Origin: a virus
Direction: 5' to 3' (one strand)
IMG/VR virus record: IMGVR_UViG_3300034103_000972
Location: 1-24,286 of that record
DNA length: 24,286 nucleotides
A program made the translations under genes and the position numbers. Each line of letters begins with the position of its first letter. The stretch's first letter is position 1. This document shows positions 13,876 to 22,076 of this stretch, in pieces. Under the pieces are notes generated by a model that was given only the letters and a program-made list of their open reading frames with translations, had not been told where the DNA came from and searched no databases.

Positions 13876-14461
13876 TGAAGAGCTATTTTTCTATTATTAC
13901 TTAGAAGAATTAAAAGAAATAGGAGTAGTTAATAATTTTAATACTAAATGTAAATCTTTTCAACTAAGTCCACGTGTTGAGTATCCTTTTTATACTATAA
14001 AGAAAACAAAAAAAGGTACAACCTCCAAAGAAGAGTTCAAGACAGTACTAAATGAACACGTATATACTCCTGATTTTGAAGTAGATTGGAATTTTCGAAG
14101 TCCCTACATTCACTATTTTGTTTCAGGACGTTTAAATCAGCTAAGAAATCCATATACAACTTACCCTATAAATAAAGAAATTCCTTTTTATTCTCTGAGT
14201 CCTCAACCTTACATGTGTATTGAAGTAAAACCTGCTTTTGACCATCAAGGTATGCAAAGACTTTTTAGTGTTAACCAAAAATGGATTTATCATAATCACA
14301 AAATTTATGTTCAAAAGATTATTCCTCAGACTCTATTTGAAAAGACTTTTACGCCAAAGAAAGTTATAAATGACCCTGATATGATTTACAAAGTAGGTAA
14401 AAATATAGGTCAATCGAAAATTAAATGGCAAATTAAAACCTTAGAAGAGTTTATTAAATGA
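13805..14461 (+). CDS. PD-(D/E)XK nuclease-like protein
   Basis: This encodes 218 residues from ATG 13805; a GTG at 13787 would add six residues. The nuclease signature is YTPDFEVDW (87-95), giving the Asp, and CIEVKP (138-143), giving the E-x-K. A long loop and then QKWIYHNHKIYVQKI (158-172) follow, resembling the final strand and helix of restriction-like folds. It is probably a structure-specific or resection nuclease in phage recombination, though substrate is unknown. The 71-nt overlap with primase in another frame is long, so the true start may lie further in. It is coupled to rIIA by ATGA. Confidence 0.72.
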   Translation: MAKKQPKTLSQRELTKKTLGLLSDEELFFYYYLEELKEIGVVNNFNTKCKSFQLSPRVEYPFYTIKKTKKGTTSKEEFKTVLNEHVYTPDFEVDWNFRSPYIHYFVSGRLNQLRNPYTTYPINKEIPFYSLSPQPYMCIEVKPAFDHQGMQRLFSVNQKWIYHNHKIYVQKIIPQTLFEKTFTPKKVINDPDMIYKVGKNIGQSKIKWQIKTLEEFIK

Positions 14462-16890
14462 AAATTGAAAATGAAGAAATTTTAAAAACTGCAGGAGATA
14501 ACTTAGATTCTATTCAAGCAACTGTAGACTCTGAGAAGATGTCTAAGATGTTTTGGATGTTTTCTAATTTATACAAGGACGTACTAGGCTCTATAATAAG
14601 AGAGTATACTAGTAACTGTTTTGATTCTCATGCAGAAGCAAAAGTAGATGATCCAGTAGTCATAAAGCTTGTAGAAAGTTTAAATACTGGAGATTATTTT
14701 ATAAGCTTTATTGATGTAGGAGTAGGGCTTTCTCCCTATAGAGTACAAAATATCTTTATGAAGTATTTATCTTCTACAAAAGAAGATACAAATGACCAAA
14801 TTGGTGGTTGGGGTATGGGTTCAAAGTCTGGACTTGCTTATCAAGATAAAATCCATATTCAAACTATATTTGAAGGTACTGAATGGACATATATTTTACA
14901 CAAAGGAGAAACTGGAGTCCCTACTTTAGAAAAACTACTTGAAATTCCTACTACAAAAAGAAATGGTACTACAATTACTATAAAATTAAACAAATCAGAT
15001 TCATACAGTGTATATGCAAATTTGAAAACTCAGTTGAGGTATTTTGATAATGTATATGTAGACGATCAAATTCTGAAAGGTCTCTTTGAAAATAAGTATA
15101 CAATATACGAAGGTAAATATTTCAAGTTTAATACCGTTAATCAACCCACTCAGACAGAAATTGTTTTAGGTAAAGTTAGATATGCAATTGATTTTCTGCA
15201 ACTAGGTATAGAAACAAAGTATATACCTATTGCAATAAAATTTGACATAGGTGAACTTCAAGTTACTCCTTCAAGAGAAGATATTCTATATTCTGCTGTA
15301 GCTAAACAAAAAATTATTGACAGAATTAAAATGGCTGAAGATGAGTTAGTTGAACTTTTCAACAAAACATATAATCCAGTTATTTCAATAAAAGATTGGT
15401 ATGATAATAAATCTCAACAATATATACATGAGTTTCCGTGTGGAGCTACTATTAATTTAGAGAGGGTTTTAAAAGATCATCCAGAATTTACTCCAATCTA
15501 TTGTCCTGAAATTGTTGAAATAGGTAATGAATTCGGTGAACTTAAATCAAAAGCAATACTTAGAAATATACTTAGTTTTTCATTTGAAACTGTATATGCT
15601 CAAGTTGCTTTTGAATACAGATCTCTTCAAAATAAATTTATTCAAGCTCCTGGATATAACCAAGTTAAATACAAGTACTTTACAGAAAATTATCAAAGTA
15701 GTAATGTAACTTTTTTAAGACATGATCCTAATAACAATAAAGTAAATAGTAAATACACTAACTTATATGTTTCAGAGCTTATAAGGACAAGTCAAATTAC
15801 AATTCGAATTTCTATTATAAAACCTGCACCTCACAGATGGATTCTAAAAAATATAATAAAGTACATAAACCTTCAAATAGGTATTGTAGCTACAAATAGA
15901 AAAAACTCTAAAGGAAAAACTTTATATAGAAGGGTTTTTGAAATTTTACAGCTTTTATCTCCATTTGATCCAAGTACAATTAAACCTTATTCTACAATTG
16001 TACCCTCTGAAGCTTGGATAAAAGAATATAAAGAGAAAAATGCAGCAGTTGTACAGAAAAAAATAGATTCAACTTCTTACTTAAAAATAAATGTAAGTAA
16101 TGATTCCACTTATTTTCATAGTCATGGATGGTCATTAGATCATTGTACAGTTTCTCATGCTTTTATGAACTCAGCTAAAAAGCTAGTTATATTGGGAACA
16201 GAAGAATCATTAGCTACAAATTTCTTAACTCAACTTTATAATGATCATTACCATAAAATTTTAGGAAGACAACTTTCTAAAAAAGCAATAGCAAAATTAA
16301 AATTACATTTTCCGTTTTTGTATGGAATCGCTTCTCAGTCAGAAATAAAAGCACTAAAAAAGAACAATGTCAAATTTAAAACCCTTTCAGAGTACATGAC
16401 AACAGAATTTAGTTCTCCAGAGCTACTTAAATTTTTAAAATGGAGAAGACTTAAAAAAGCCTTCACAGAAGCTGATATAAGAATGTCACATACATTCCTA
16501 GAAACTATTAGAAAGGACTTAGGTGTAGGACTTTTATCTTTAAAAGATTTCTTAGAAAATAGAGCTTATTCTCCTCAAGTGCCGTCTTTTGTACAAGAAC
16601 TAATTGAAATTGCAGACAAAAAAGCTGAAGAAGCGGGTTATTTTAATAATCTAGATGAATTAAATTTAATATCAGAGCTAGTAAAAATACAAAAATCAGC
16701 TCCTATGTTAATGTTTATTCAAAGATTAGATTTTACAGATCAATTTGCATTAGATGCTTTAAGAGATTACTGCAAAAAATCACAGGTAAAAATGGACTCA
16801 CATCATTACATTATCAAAACCTCAGTACCTGAAAAGTCCTCTGAGGAAACAGAGATTTTAGAAACAATAGAAAATGAAGTAACTGAATGA
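14458..16890 (+). CDS. rIIA: rIIA-like protein (GHKL ATPase)
   Basis: This encodes 810 residues, close to the usual rIIA length. An N-terminal GHKL ATP-binding domain shows the N box IIREYTSNCFDSH (46-58, with E49 and N53), the G1 box FIDVGVGLS (84-92) and the G2 box GGWGMGSKSG (116-125). The rest is helical with an acidic C-terminus. T4 rIIA with rIIB blocks abortive infection by lambda RexAB and affects lysis timing and DNA metabolism. The pair is widespread in unrelated phages, and its biochemical activity is unsettled. rIIB follows directly (ATGA overlap at 16887). Confidence 0.88.
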   Translation: MKIENEEILKTAGDNLDSIQATVDSEKMSKMFWMFSNLYKDVLGSIIREYTSNCFDSHAEAKVDDPVVIKLVESLNTGDYFISFIDVGVGLSPYRVQNIFMKYLSSTKEDTNDQIGGWGMGSKSGLAYQDKIHIQTIFEGTEWTYILHKGETGVPTLEKLLEIPTTKRNGTTITIKLNKSDSYSVYANLKTQLRYFDNVYVDDQILKGLFENKYTIYEGKYFKFNTVNQPTQTEIVLGKVRYAIDFLQLGIETKYIPIAIKFDIGELQVTPSREDILYSAVAKQKIIDRIKMAEDELVELFNKTYNPVISIKDWYDNKSQQYIHEFPCGATINLERVLKDHPEFTPIYCPEIVEIGNEFGELKSKAILRNILSFSFETVYAQVAFEYRSLQNKFIQAPGYNQVKYKYFTENYQSSNVTFLRHDPNNNKVNSKYTNLYVSELIRTSQITIRISIIKPAPHRWILKNIIKYINLQIGIVATNRKNSKGKTLYRRVFEILQLLSPFDPSTIKPYSTIVPSEAWIKEYKEKNAAVVQKKIDSTSYLKINVSNDSTYFHSHGWSLDHCTVSHAFMNSAKKLVILGTEESLATNFLTQLYNDHYHKILGRQLSKKAIAKLKLHFPFLYGIASQSEIKALKKNNVKFKTLSEYMTTEFSSPELLKFLKWRRLKKAFTEADIRMSHTFLETIRKDLGVGLLSLKDFLENRAYSPQVPSFVQELIEIADKKAEEAGYFNNLDELNLISELVKIQKSAPMLMFIQRLDFTDQFALDALRDYCKKSQVKMDSHHYIIKTSVPEKSSEETEILETIENEVTE

Positions 16891-18089
16891 AAATTATCAC
16901 TAAATTAATTGGTGACACAGCCATTGTAGTGTTAGGAGAAGAAGTCCTAACAAGAGAAGTTTCTCCTACAGATTGGCTAGAACTAACTGCATTACAAGAT
17001 GAACAAGATGTTAGGGATTTTATGAATCCTATGGAAAAAGTAAGAAGGCTTCAAGCAGAAGCTGAAAGACTTTTACAACTTGAAAAAGACAGAGAACTTT
17101 ATTACAAAAACATTGTACGTTCAAGAAAAGCTAAAAGAATTGCGAGTATTTCAGGTATGTTCTATTATGACGAAGAAGGTCTTTGTTATTTGAATGACAC
17201 TACTATTCCTGTGCCTGAGTTACTGTGTGAAGCTCTATTAGATGCTAAATATAATCCAAATTCTAAATACACAGTAAATTCCTTGATTAATTTCTGGAAA
17301 TGGGCTTTATTGAATCCTAACCCAGAAGCTCGTCAAGATTTGTTTAGATGGTTTACAACAGGAGAATTTGCTATCACTGAAGAAGGCAATATAGTTGCTT
17401 ATCGTTGTGTTGATTTAAAGAAGAGTACTAGTCCTGAAGCATTGGAGTATCATAAATTTGTTACTTCTAGTTGGGCTAAAATTAAAAATCAAAAGAAATC
17501 TCCTAAGAACTTCTACATTACAAAAGAAAGAACCTTAACAAAAGAAGTTACAGACGTAAATTTAGATGCTGAATATTTTAAAGTCATAGACAATGAACAG
17601 TCTGAAGAAGCTCCTACATATACTGACCACCACACAGGAACAATGGAAATTAATATTGGGACTCCTGTTACTTTACCAAGAGAAAAATGTGATTCAAATA
17701 GAAACGCTGCTTGTAGCTCAGGTCTTCATTTTATGTCTTTAGCTTATAATTTAAGATATGGAGACCATCCTCTAATTGTGTTAGTCAATCCAAGAAATAT
17801 TGTAGCTTTTCCTGCTTATGACCACACAAAAGGGAGATGTTGTGAATATTTCCCTGTTGCTGTAGCTGAAACAGACAAGGCTGGAAGAATCATTCCAGTA
17901 AATAATGCTACTTTAGACATTGAATATTCAAAATATTCAAAAGAGGTTCTGGAGGATTTATTCAACAACTACTCTATTCAAGAACTTCAAGATTCAGGAG
18001 AGCTTCCTTCTGAAACTTCAGTTGAAGAAATTAAAGAAGTAGCTGCAAGTATTTCAGAAATTGTTAAACAAAGAGTAGTTAAGTTATAA
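16887..18089 (+). CDS. rIIB: rIIB-like protein
   Basis: This encodes 400 residues. An N-terminal beta-rich/helical part (1-80) is followed by the conserved rIIB core. This has a SLINFWKWALLNP segment (about 132-144), GNIVAYRCVDLK (167-178), RNAACSSGLHF (about 272-282), and late strands such as IVLVNPRNIVAFPAYD then KGRCCEYFPVAVAE. Several conserved Cys and His sit in the core. Being next to rIIA and translationally coupled to it supports the assignment. The C-terminal 50 residues are acidic and helical. Its role is as described for rIIA; direct activity is unknown. Confidence 0.87.
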   Translation: MKIITKLIGDTAIVVLGEEVLTREVSPTDWLELTALQDEQDVRDFMNPMEKVRRLQAEAERLLQLEKDRELYYKNIVRSRKAKRIASISGMFYYDEEGLCYLNDTTIPVPELLCEALLDAKYNPNSKYTVNSLINFWKWALLNPNPEARQDLFRWFTTGEFAITEEGNIVAYRCVDLKKSTSPEALEYHKFVTSSWAKIKNQKKSPKNFYITKERTLTKEVTDVNLDAEYFKVIDNEQSEEAPTYTDHHTGTMEINIGTPVTLPREKCDSNRNAACSSGLHFMSLAYNLRYGDHPLIVLVNPRNIVAFPAYDHTKGRCCEYFPVAVAETDKAGRIIPVNNATLDIEYSKYSKEVLEDLFNNYSIQELQDSGELPSETSVEEIKEVAASISEIVKQRVVKL

Positions 18090-19066
18090 TGACAGAGCTA
18101 GAGTATAGGCAACATCCTGCTTTAAACTACTCACTTTTAAAGACTTTAGATTTTAATCCAAAGTTAGTATTAAACAGAGCTCCACTAGAGTCAGACAGTT
18201 TACTAGCTGGCTCAGTGGTAGACTGTTTATTAACTGGAACAGAGGAAGAATTTAAAAGTAGATTTGTAGTATCAGACATAACTGCTACACCTACAGGTCA
18301 AGTGTTACAATTTACTGAAAAAATTGCTTCACTTGAGCAAGACACTGTAGAAGCTAGACAACAGATATACAAAGACTTAGGTATAAAATCACCTGCTACT
18401 TATGAGGGTTTTGTTAAAAAATGGGAAGAAAATCATGGCCCAGCTTACTTAAACTTTTTAAAAAACACAAAAGACAAAAAAGCTGTTAGTGCTTTGATGT
18501 ATTCAGATTGTAAGAATCTGGCTACCTCTTTAAAAGAACATGAATTTACTGCTCCTTATTTTAACTTAGGGCTTGATAGAGAATTTTTGAATCAATTTGC
18601 TATCATATTCAGGGTTGCTGATGTTGAGTGTAAAGCTTTACTAGATAAAGTAATAATTGACCATCTAGATAAAACTATCCAGCCCTTAGATATTAAAACC
18701 ACAAGTGAATATCAAAGTAACTGGTTGTATTCTTCTTTTATTAAGTATAGATATGATATACAAGGAGCTTTTTACACTAACGCAGTAGTAAGTTGGGCAA
18801 AAGAAAAATATCCAGACTATTCTGTGCTTCCTTTTAGGTTTTTAGTAGGAAGCTTTGTTCAAGTGAATACTCCTATGGTCTATCAAATGAGTGCTAAAGA
18901 TTTAATTGCTGGAGCTGAAGGAGGAACTTTGTCTTCTGGAAGAAAATTAAAAGGATATAAATCTCTTATAGAAGATTATAAGTGGCACTTAGAACAAGAT
19001 AAATGGGACTATCCAAGAGCAGTTTATCAGAATCGAGGTAAAATATTAACAGAGTTATATTTGTGA
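18089..19066 (+). CDS. RecB/exonuclease VIII-like PD-(D/E)XK exonuclease
   Basis: This encodes 325 residues. The start NYSLLKTL (13-20) and LAGSVVDCLLTG (39-50) match the N-terminal part of the exonuclease VIII/DUF3799 type. The catalytic core is CKALLDKVI (181-189, Asp186), then PLDIKTT (199-205, Asp201 and Lys203), then the conserved YDIQGAFYT (222-230). It would resect dsDNA ends to give ssDNA for annealing by the Sak4-like ATPase and the SSB-like protein. The TAATG overlap with rIIB and the GTG overlap with the next gene place it in the same transcript. Confidence 0.86.
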   Translation: MTELEYRQHPALNYSLLKTLDFNPKLVLNRAPLESDSLLAGSVVDCLLTGTEEEFKSRFVVSDITATPTGQVLQFTEKIASLEQDTVEARQQIYKDLGIKSPATYEGFVKKWEENHGPAYLNFLKNTKDKKAVSALMYSDCKNLATSLKEHEFTAPYFNLGLDREFLNQFAIIFRVADVECKALLDKVIIDHLDKTIQPLDIKTTSEYQSNWLYSSFIKYRYDIQGAFYTNAVVSWAKEKYPDYSVLPFRFLVGSFVQVNTPMVYQMSAKDLIAGAEGGTLSSGRKLKGYKSLIEDYKWHLEQDKWDYPRAVYQNRGKILTELYL

Positions 19067-19872
19067 GTTTATCAAGTTTAACAGTAGAAATTAATCCTAA
19101 TATAAAAGTGACTTACCACAATGCTAGAAGGTCTACTTTTATCTGTACTGACAGTTTTAGAACAGATATTTTAGTAGATAAAGATAGTATTATTCAACAA
19201 GTTAATGTAAATAAAATTACTTATTTAAAGTTGAATGCTGTTATTTCTATTAGGAATAAACCATTTAAAATTAGAAAAATTCTACTTAATACCTCTAATA
19301 AGATTACTGGGTTTTATTCGTTTGATCTTTTATTTGAAGAGATTAACTTTACTTCTATACTTATGAGTCCTTTACTTATAATAGGAGATAAAGTCACAAC
19401 TCAAAAGAAAGATTGGCTTTGGGACACCCATCTTGTGAACTTCTATTCTAATTGGGAAGGTAGTTCAGTAGACCATACTTTATTTGCATATTACAGATTT
19501 GACGGAAGTCGTGATATTGTTAAATTAGAAGAGTGGTTTCTGAACCATCAGTATTTTCAAGCAAGACATGACATAGATTCTTGTCATGTATTATATGAAT
19601 TTACTCTACCTGAAGAAGTTAGAGAAGAGTTTAAAAAATTCAAAGAAGGAAAATATTCTTATTTTTCTAGTGATTACATTTCTAAGTGCATTGCTTTTCA
19701 TTCTTGGACTCCAGACAGACATTGGTATAAAGTCTTGAAAAGAGATGAAACTTTAAGAAAAGAGCTAGAAAATAAGTATGAAGTTAAAATTCCTTCTTTT
19801 ATTGATTTAGAATCTAGACCTCGTCTTGACACAATAGAGTGTTTTAATTCTGATTTAATTATTACAAAGTGA
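19063..19872 (+). CDS. Conserved hypothetical protein
   Basis: This encodes 269 residues starting at GTG 19063, overlapping the previous stop; no ATG lies near the beginning. The N-terminal half is beta-rich. The C-terminal part contains FKKFKEGKYSYFSSDYISK and then WYKVLKRDETLRKELENKY, ending IPSFIDLESRPRLDTIE. A similar F-x-GKYS ... LR-x-LE ... E-x-R arrangement occurs in other phage proteins of unknown role. No catalytic motif is apparent. It lies between the exonuclease and UDG genes, so a DNA-metabolism role is possible but unproven. Confidence 0.65.
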   Translation: MSLSSLTVEINPNIKVTYHNARRSTFICTDSFRTDILVDKDSIIQQVNVNKITYLKLNAVISIRNKPFKIRKILLNTSNKITGFYSFDLLFEEINFTSILMSPLLIIGDKVTTQKKDWLWDTHLVNFYSNWEGSSVDHTLFAYYRFDGSRDIVKLEEWFLNHQYFQARHDIDSCHVLYEFTLPEEVREEFKKFKEGKYSYFSSDYISKCIAFHSWTPDRHWYKVLKRDETLRKELENKYEVKIPSFIDLESRPRLDTIECFNSDLIITK

Positions 19873-20612
19873 AAGAAATATTAATAGAAAAATTAGGCTT
19901 GGGTTGGTATAATCAGCTCAAGCCTTTTTTGGAAAGTGAAGAGTTCACTAAACTGAATGAGTTTATAAGAAGAAGAAGAAGTGCAGTTGCAGTTTATCCA
20001 GAGTCAGATAACGTTTTAAAAGCTTTTAAAATGACTCCATTTGAAGAAGTTAGAGTAGTGTTGTTAGGTATGGATCCTTACCCTAATCCTAATGAAGCTA
20101 TTGGATTATCTTTTGGAATTAACTGGCAAAAGGTAAGAACTATTCCACCAAGTTTAAGGAATATTCATCAAGAGCTAGAAAAAGATTTAAATGTTCTTGC
20201 TTTAGACTTTGATTACTCTCTAGAACATTGGGCAAAACAAGGAGTATTACTTTTAAATACTGCTTTAACTGTGGAGCATAAATCTCCTTCTTCTCATATT
20301 AGTCAGTGGGCTCCATTTAATACACAAGTTTTTAAAGCTCTAAATAACTTAAATGGAATAATTTATATTTTACTTGGAAGAGAGGCTCAAAAATTTGAAA
20401 GTATGATAAATGCTAAATCAAATTACATAATTAAAGCTCCTCATCCTGCTGCTGAATCTTATCAAGGAGGTAATGCAGGATTTTTTGGAAGTAAAATATT
20501 TAGTAGAACAAATGAGTTTATAAAAGGGCAAAACGGAGCTGATTACACAATTAATTGGTCTGGCCTTAGTGAAGTTGAAGTTAGTGATGATGGGTTGTAT
20601 GATCCATTTTAA
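19869..20612 (+). CDS. ung: Uracil-DNA glycosylase, family 1
   Basis: This encodes 247 residues that remove uracil from DNA by cleaving the N-glycosidic bond. The water-activating motif is VLLGMDPYP (64-72) with catalytic Asp69, against the usual GQDPYH. The uracil-recognition strand is GVLLLNTALTVE (125-136) with Asn130. The intercalation loop is HPAAES (192-197) with the catalytic His192, followed by GFFGSKIFSRTN. The Gln-to-Met and His-to-Pro changes in the first motif are notable. The start is GTG 19869, overlapping the upstream stop. It is the last gene before a structured intergenic region and terminator. Confidence 0.92.
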   Translation: MKEILIEKLGLGWYNQLKPFLESEEFTKLNEFIRRRRSAVAVYPESDNVLKAFKMTPFEEVRVVLLGMDPYPNPNEAIGLSFGINWQKVRTIPPSLRNIHQELEKDLNVLALDFDYSLEHWAKQGVLLLNTALTVEHKSPSSHISQWAPFNTQVFKALNNLNGIIYILLGREAQKFESMINAKSNYIIKAPHPAAESYQGGNAGFFGSKIFSRTNEFIKGQNGADYTINWSGLSEVEVSDDGLYDPF

Positions 20613-20615
20613 TTA

Positions 20616-20733
20616 GAAATTATTTGTTAGAAAGTTTGGAGGTTCGGAACAAATATTTCTTGTATTTTACAAGAAGTTAGTAAGTGTTAACTTAGTAAAG
20701 AGGGTAACTTCTCTTCACTAATAAGTTGTGTAG
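20616..20733 (+). ncRNA. Structured intergenic region (candidate RNA element)
   Basis: Three hairpins precede the terminator. Hairpin 1 is GAAATTATTTGTT (20616-20628) with AACAAATATTTC (20648-20659), 12 bp with one bulged T. Hairpin 2 is TTCTTGTA (20657-20664) with TACAAGAA (20668-20675). Hairpin 3 is TTAGT-A-AAGAG (20692-20702) with CTCTT-C-ACTAA (20711-20721), two 5-bp helices around a mismatch. The region has no ORF of note. With the terminator at 20734 it forms a unit of about 155 nt that could be a small RNA or a structured mRNA 3' end. It is not a tRNA. Confidence 0.4.
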
Positions 20734-20770
20734 AGTCTGGGTGTGAATCATTTTCCACCCAGACTTTTTT
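20734..20770 (+). terminator. Intrinsic terminator downstream of UDG
   Basis: AGTCTGGGTG (20734-20743) and CACCCAGACT (20756-20765) form a perfect 10-bp stem with a 12-nt loop, followed by five further Ts (20766-20770). This is the clearest intrinsic terminator in the window. The next start codon (20791) is only 20 nt downstream. Confidence 0.9.
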
Positions 20771-20790
20771 ATAAATCTTTAAAGACTCTA

Positions 20791-20991
20791 ATGAGTTACG
20801 AAACAAATTTAGAATTAAGAGAAAAAATTGATTTTTACCTAGAGAGTCTTGCAAAATTAGAGGCTACTCTTGGGACAGATAGTACAAAAGAAGAAATACA
20901 AAAAGTAAATACAGAGAAACAATCTATAATGCAGAAAATAAAAGAGCTTGATTCTGCTTTCTATTTAACTATAGCTCCTAACGACAAATAA
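20791..20991 (+). CDS. Small coiled-coil protein
   Basis: I chose ATG 20791 (MSYETNLELREK), because the longer frame from GTG 20743 starts inside the terminator loop. The product is 66 residues, nearly all helical. Heptad-like LREKIDFYLESLAKLEATL and then NTEKQSIMQKIKELDS suggest a two-helix coiled-coil hairpin. There is no known family and no charged motif of note. It begins a new gene group after the terminator and lies 5 nt before the membrane protein gene. Function is unknown. Confidence 0.6.
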   Translation: MSYETNLELREKIDFYLESLAKLEATLGTDSTKEEIQKVNTEKQSIMQKIKELDSAFYLTIAPNDK

Positions 20992-20996
20992 CTGAT

Positions 20997-21248
20997 ATGA
21001 TAAAACTGAAAGACTTCATCATTTGGTTTGTAAATTCTCCTGAGCTGCATCCGCCTGTTTTGAGATTTACACTCTTAATTATTGCTATCCAATACATTAT
21101 AAATTCTTTTTTCTATTCTTTAGGAGACTATTCAGCTGTTCTTTTTATCAAAGGACTTTTAACTGCTTTAAATGCTTATGTTTTTGCATTATTTATCAAT
21201 ACAATTATTCAAATGTACAAAGACGAAGATATATGGAAGAATCTGTAA
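20997..21248 (+). CDS. Small two-helix membrane protein
   Basis: This encodes 83 residues with two hydrophobic segments, about 21-38 (PVLRFTLLIIAIQYIINSFF region) and about 46-70 (SAVLFIKGLLTALNAYVFAL region), and a short charged C-terminal tail. The size and topology would fit a holin or a small inner-membrane modulator, but there is no family signature. It lies far from the lysin gene at 1753, which weakens the holin idea. The 3' end overlaps the next gene by 16 nt. Confidence 0.6.
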   Translation: MIKLKDFIIWFVNSPELHPPVLRFTLLIIAIQYIINSFFYSLGDYSAVLFIKGLLTALNAYVFALFINTIIQMYKDEDIWKNL

Positions 21249-21565
21249 AAGCTAGAGAATTGAAAATAGGAGAAGTTTACTTAGTTTGTGCTAAATATTA
21301 CGCAGATATATCTCCTGCTATTTATTTTGGTCAAAGTAATGCAAACTGGGAAAGAGTGAATAGACTGAAAAAGCAGTACTTTACAACAGCTAGATATGAA
21401 ATAAATCTGGTAATTACACAAGAACAGATAATGGATGTATATCCTCATGTGAGAAAGTTTTTACTTGAGAATGCTGATTGGATTGAAGCAATGAAAATTA
21501 AATACACTAAACAAAATGAAAAACGAAAAAGAAAACTTGAGTCAATTAGACGTTTTCCCAGATAA
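21233..21565 (+). CDS. Small basic hypothetical protein
   Basis: This encodes 110 residues. The N-terminal half, RELKIGEVYLVCAKYY, looks like a small beta-barrel start. The C-terminus is strongly basic (KYTKQNEKRKRKLESIRRFPR), which suggests nucleic-acid contact. No family is recognised. It overlaps the membrane protein gene upstream by 16 nt and the macrodomain gene downstream by 50 nt, an unusually long overlap that may mean the macrodomain protein starts later. Confidence 0.6.
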   Translation: MEESVKARELKIGEVYLVCAKYYADISPAIYFGQSNANWERVNRLKKQYFTTARYEINLVITQEQIMDVYPHVRKFLLENADWIEAMKIKYTKQNEKRKRKLESIRRFPR

Positions 21566-22076
21566 TATACAAATTATAAAAGGAGATTTAATTGAATTAG
21601 CTAAATCAAAAACGTTTGATGTAATTGCTCATGGATGTAATTGTCAATCTGTTATGGGTGCAGGTATAGCTCCTTTAATGGCAGACGCTTTTGGTTGTGA
21701 TCAGTATCCTTTAGAATTATTAGGGCCTAATGATTATAAATTAGGATTAATTGACTTTAAGCATATAATGATGATTTCAGGAGTAGCTGTAGTAATAGAA
21801 GCTCCCACTTATAAACACTTTACTGTAGTAAATGCTTATACTCAACTAAGTCCTAGAATTCCTGACCCAGAAACAGGTATACCTTTGAGCTATCGTGCTT
21901 TAAAGGAAGCACTTGCTTTGATTGAAAAATTATTAGGAGGTAAGGGAGTTAAGTTAGGACTACCTTGGATAGGCTGTGGACTTGCAAGAGGAGACAAAGC
22001 TCTTGTATTAGCAATTATAAAGGAAGTTTTTGAAAACTCTTTAACTGAAGTTTATATTGTAGAGTATGATAGATAA
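21516..22076 (+). CDS. Macrodomain protein (ADP-ribose-binding)
   Basis: This encodes 186 residues covering one macrodomain. IQIIKGDLIEL (18-28) is followed by the ADP-ribose loop FDVIAHGCNCQSVMGAGIA (34-52), with the Asn and GAGIA typical of the Poa1p/TARG1-like branch. The phosphate loop LPWIGCGLARGD (about 149-160) is near the end. Such domains hydrolyse ADP-ribose-1''-phosphate or remove ADP-ribose from protein or DNA. In a phage this could reverse a host ADP-ribosylating defence or support RNA repair with the ligase at 23141. The start at ATG 21516 gives a 50-nt overlap. Specificity is inferred. Confidence 0.88.
   Translation: MKNEKENLSQLDVFPDNIQIIKGDLIELAKSKTFDVIAHGCNCQSVMGAGIAPLMADAFGCDQYPLELLGPNDYKLGLIDFKHIMMISGVAVVIEAPTYKHFTVVNAYTQLSPRIPDPETGIPLSYRALKEALALIEKLLGGKGVKLGLPWIGCGLARGDKALVLAIIKEVFENSLTEVYIVEYDR

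Noticed and set aside
15527-15709. Second-frame 60-residue ORF inside rIIA
   Set aside because: It is internal to a long, well-supported gene and Leu/Lys-rich low complexity.
20630-20662. tRNA-like T-arm (GGTTCGGAAC) near 20641
   Set aside because: No acceptor or anticodon arms of the right spacing surround it, and the bases pair better in hairpin 1.
20743-20790. GTG start at 20743 for the coiled-coil protein
   Set aside because: It starts within the terminator stem-loop and adds an unrelated Pro/Phe-rich leader; ATG 20791 is preferred.
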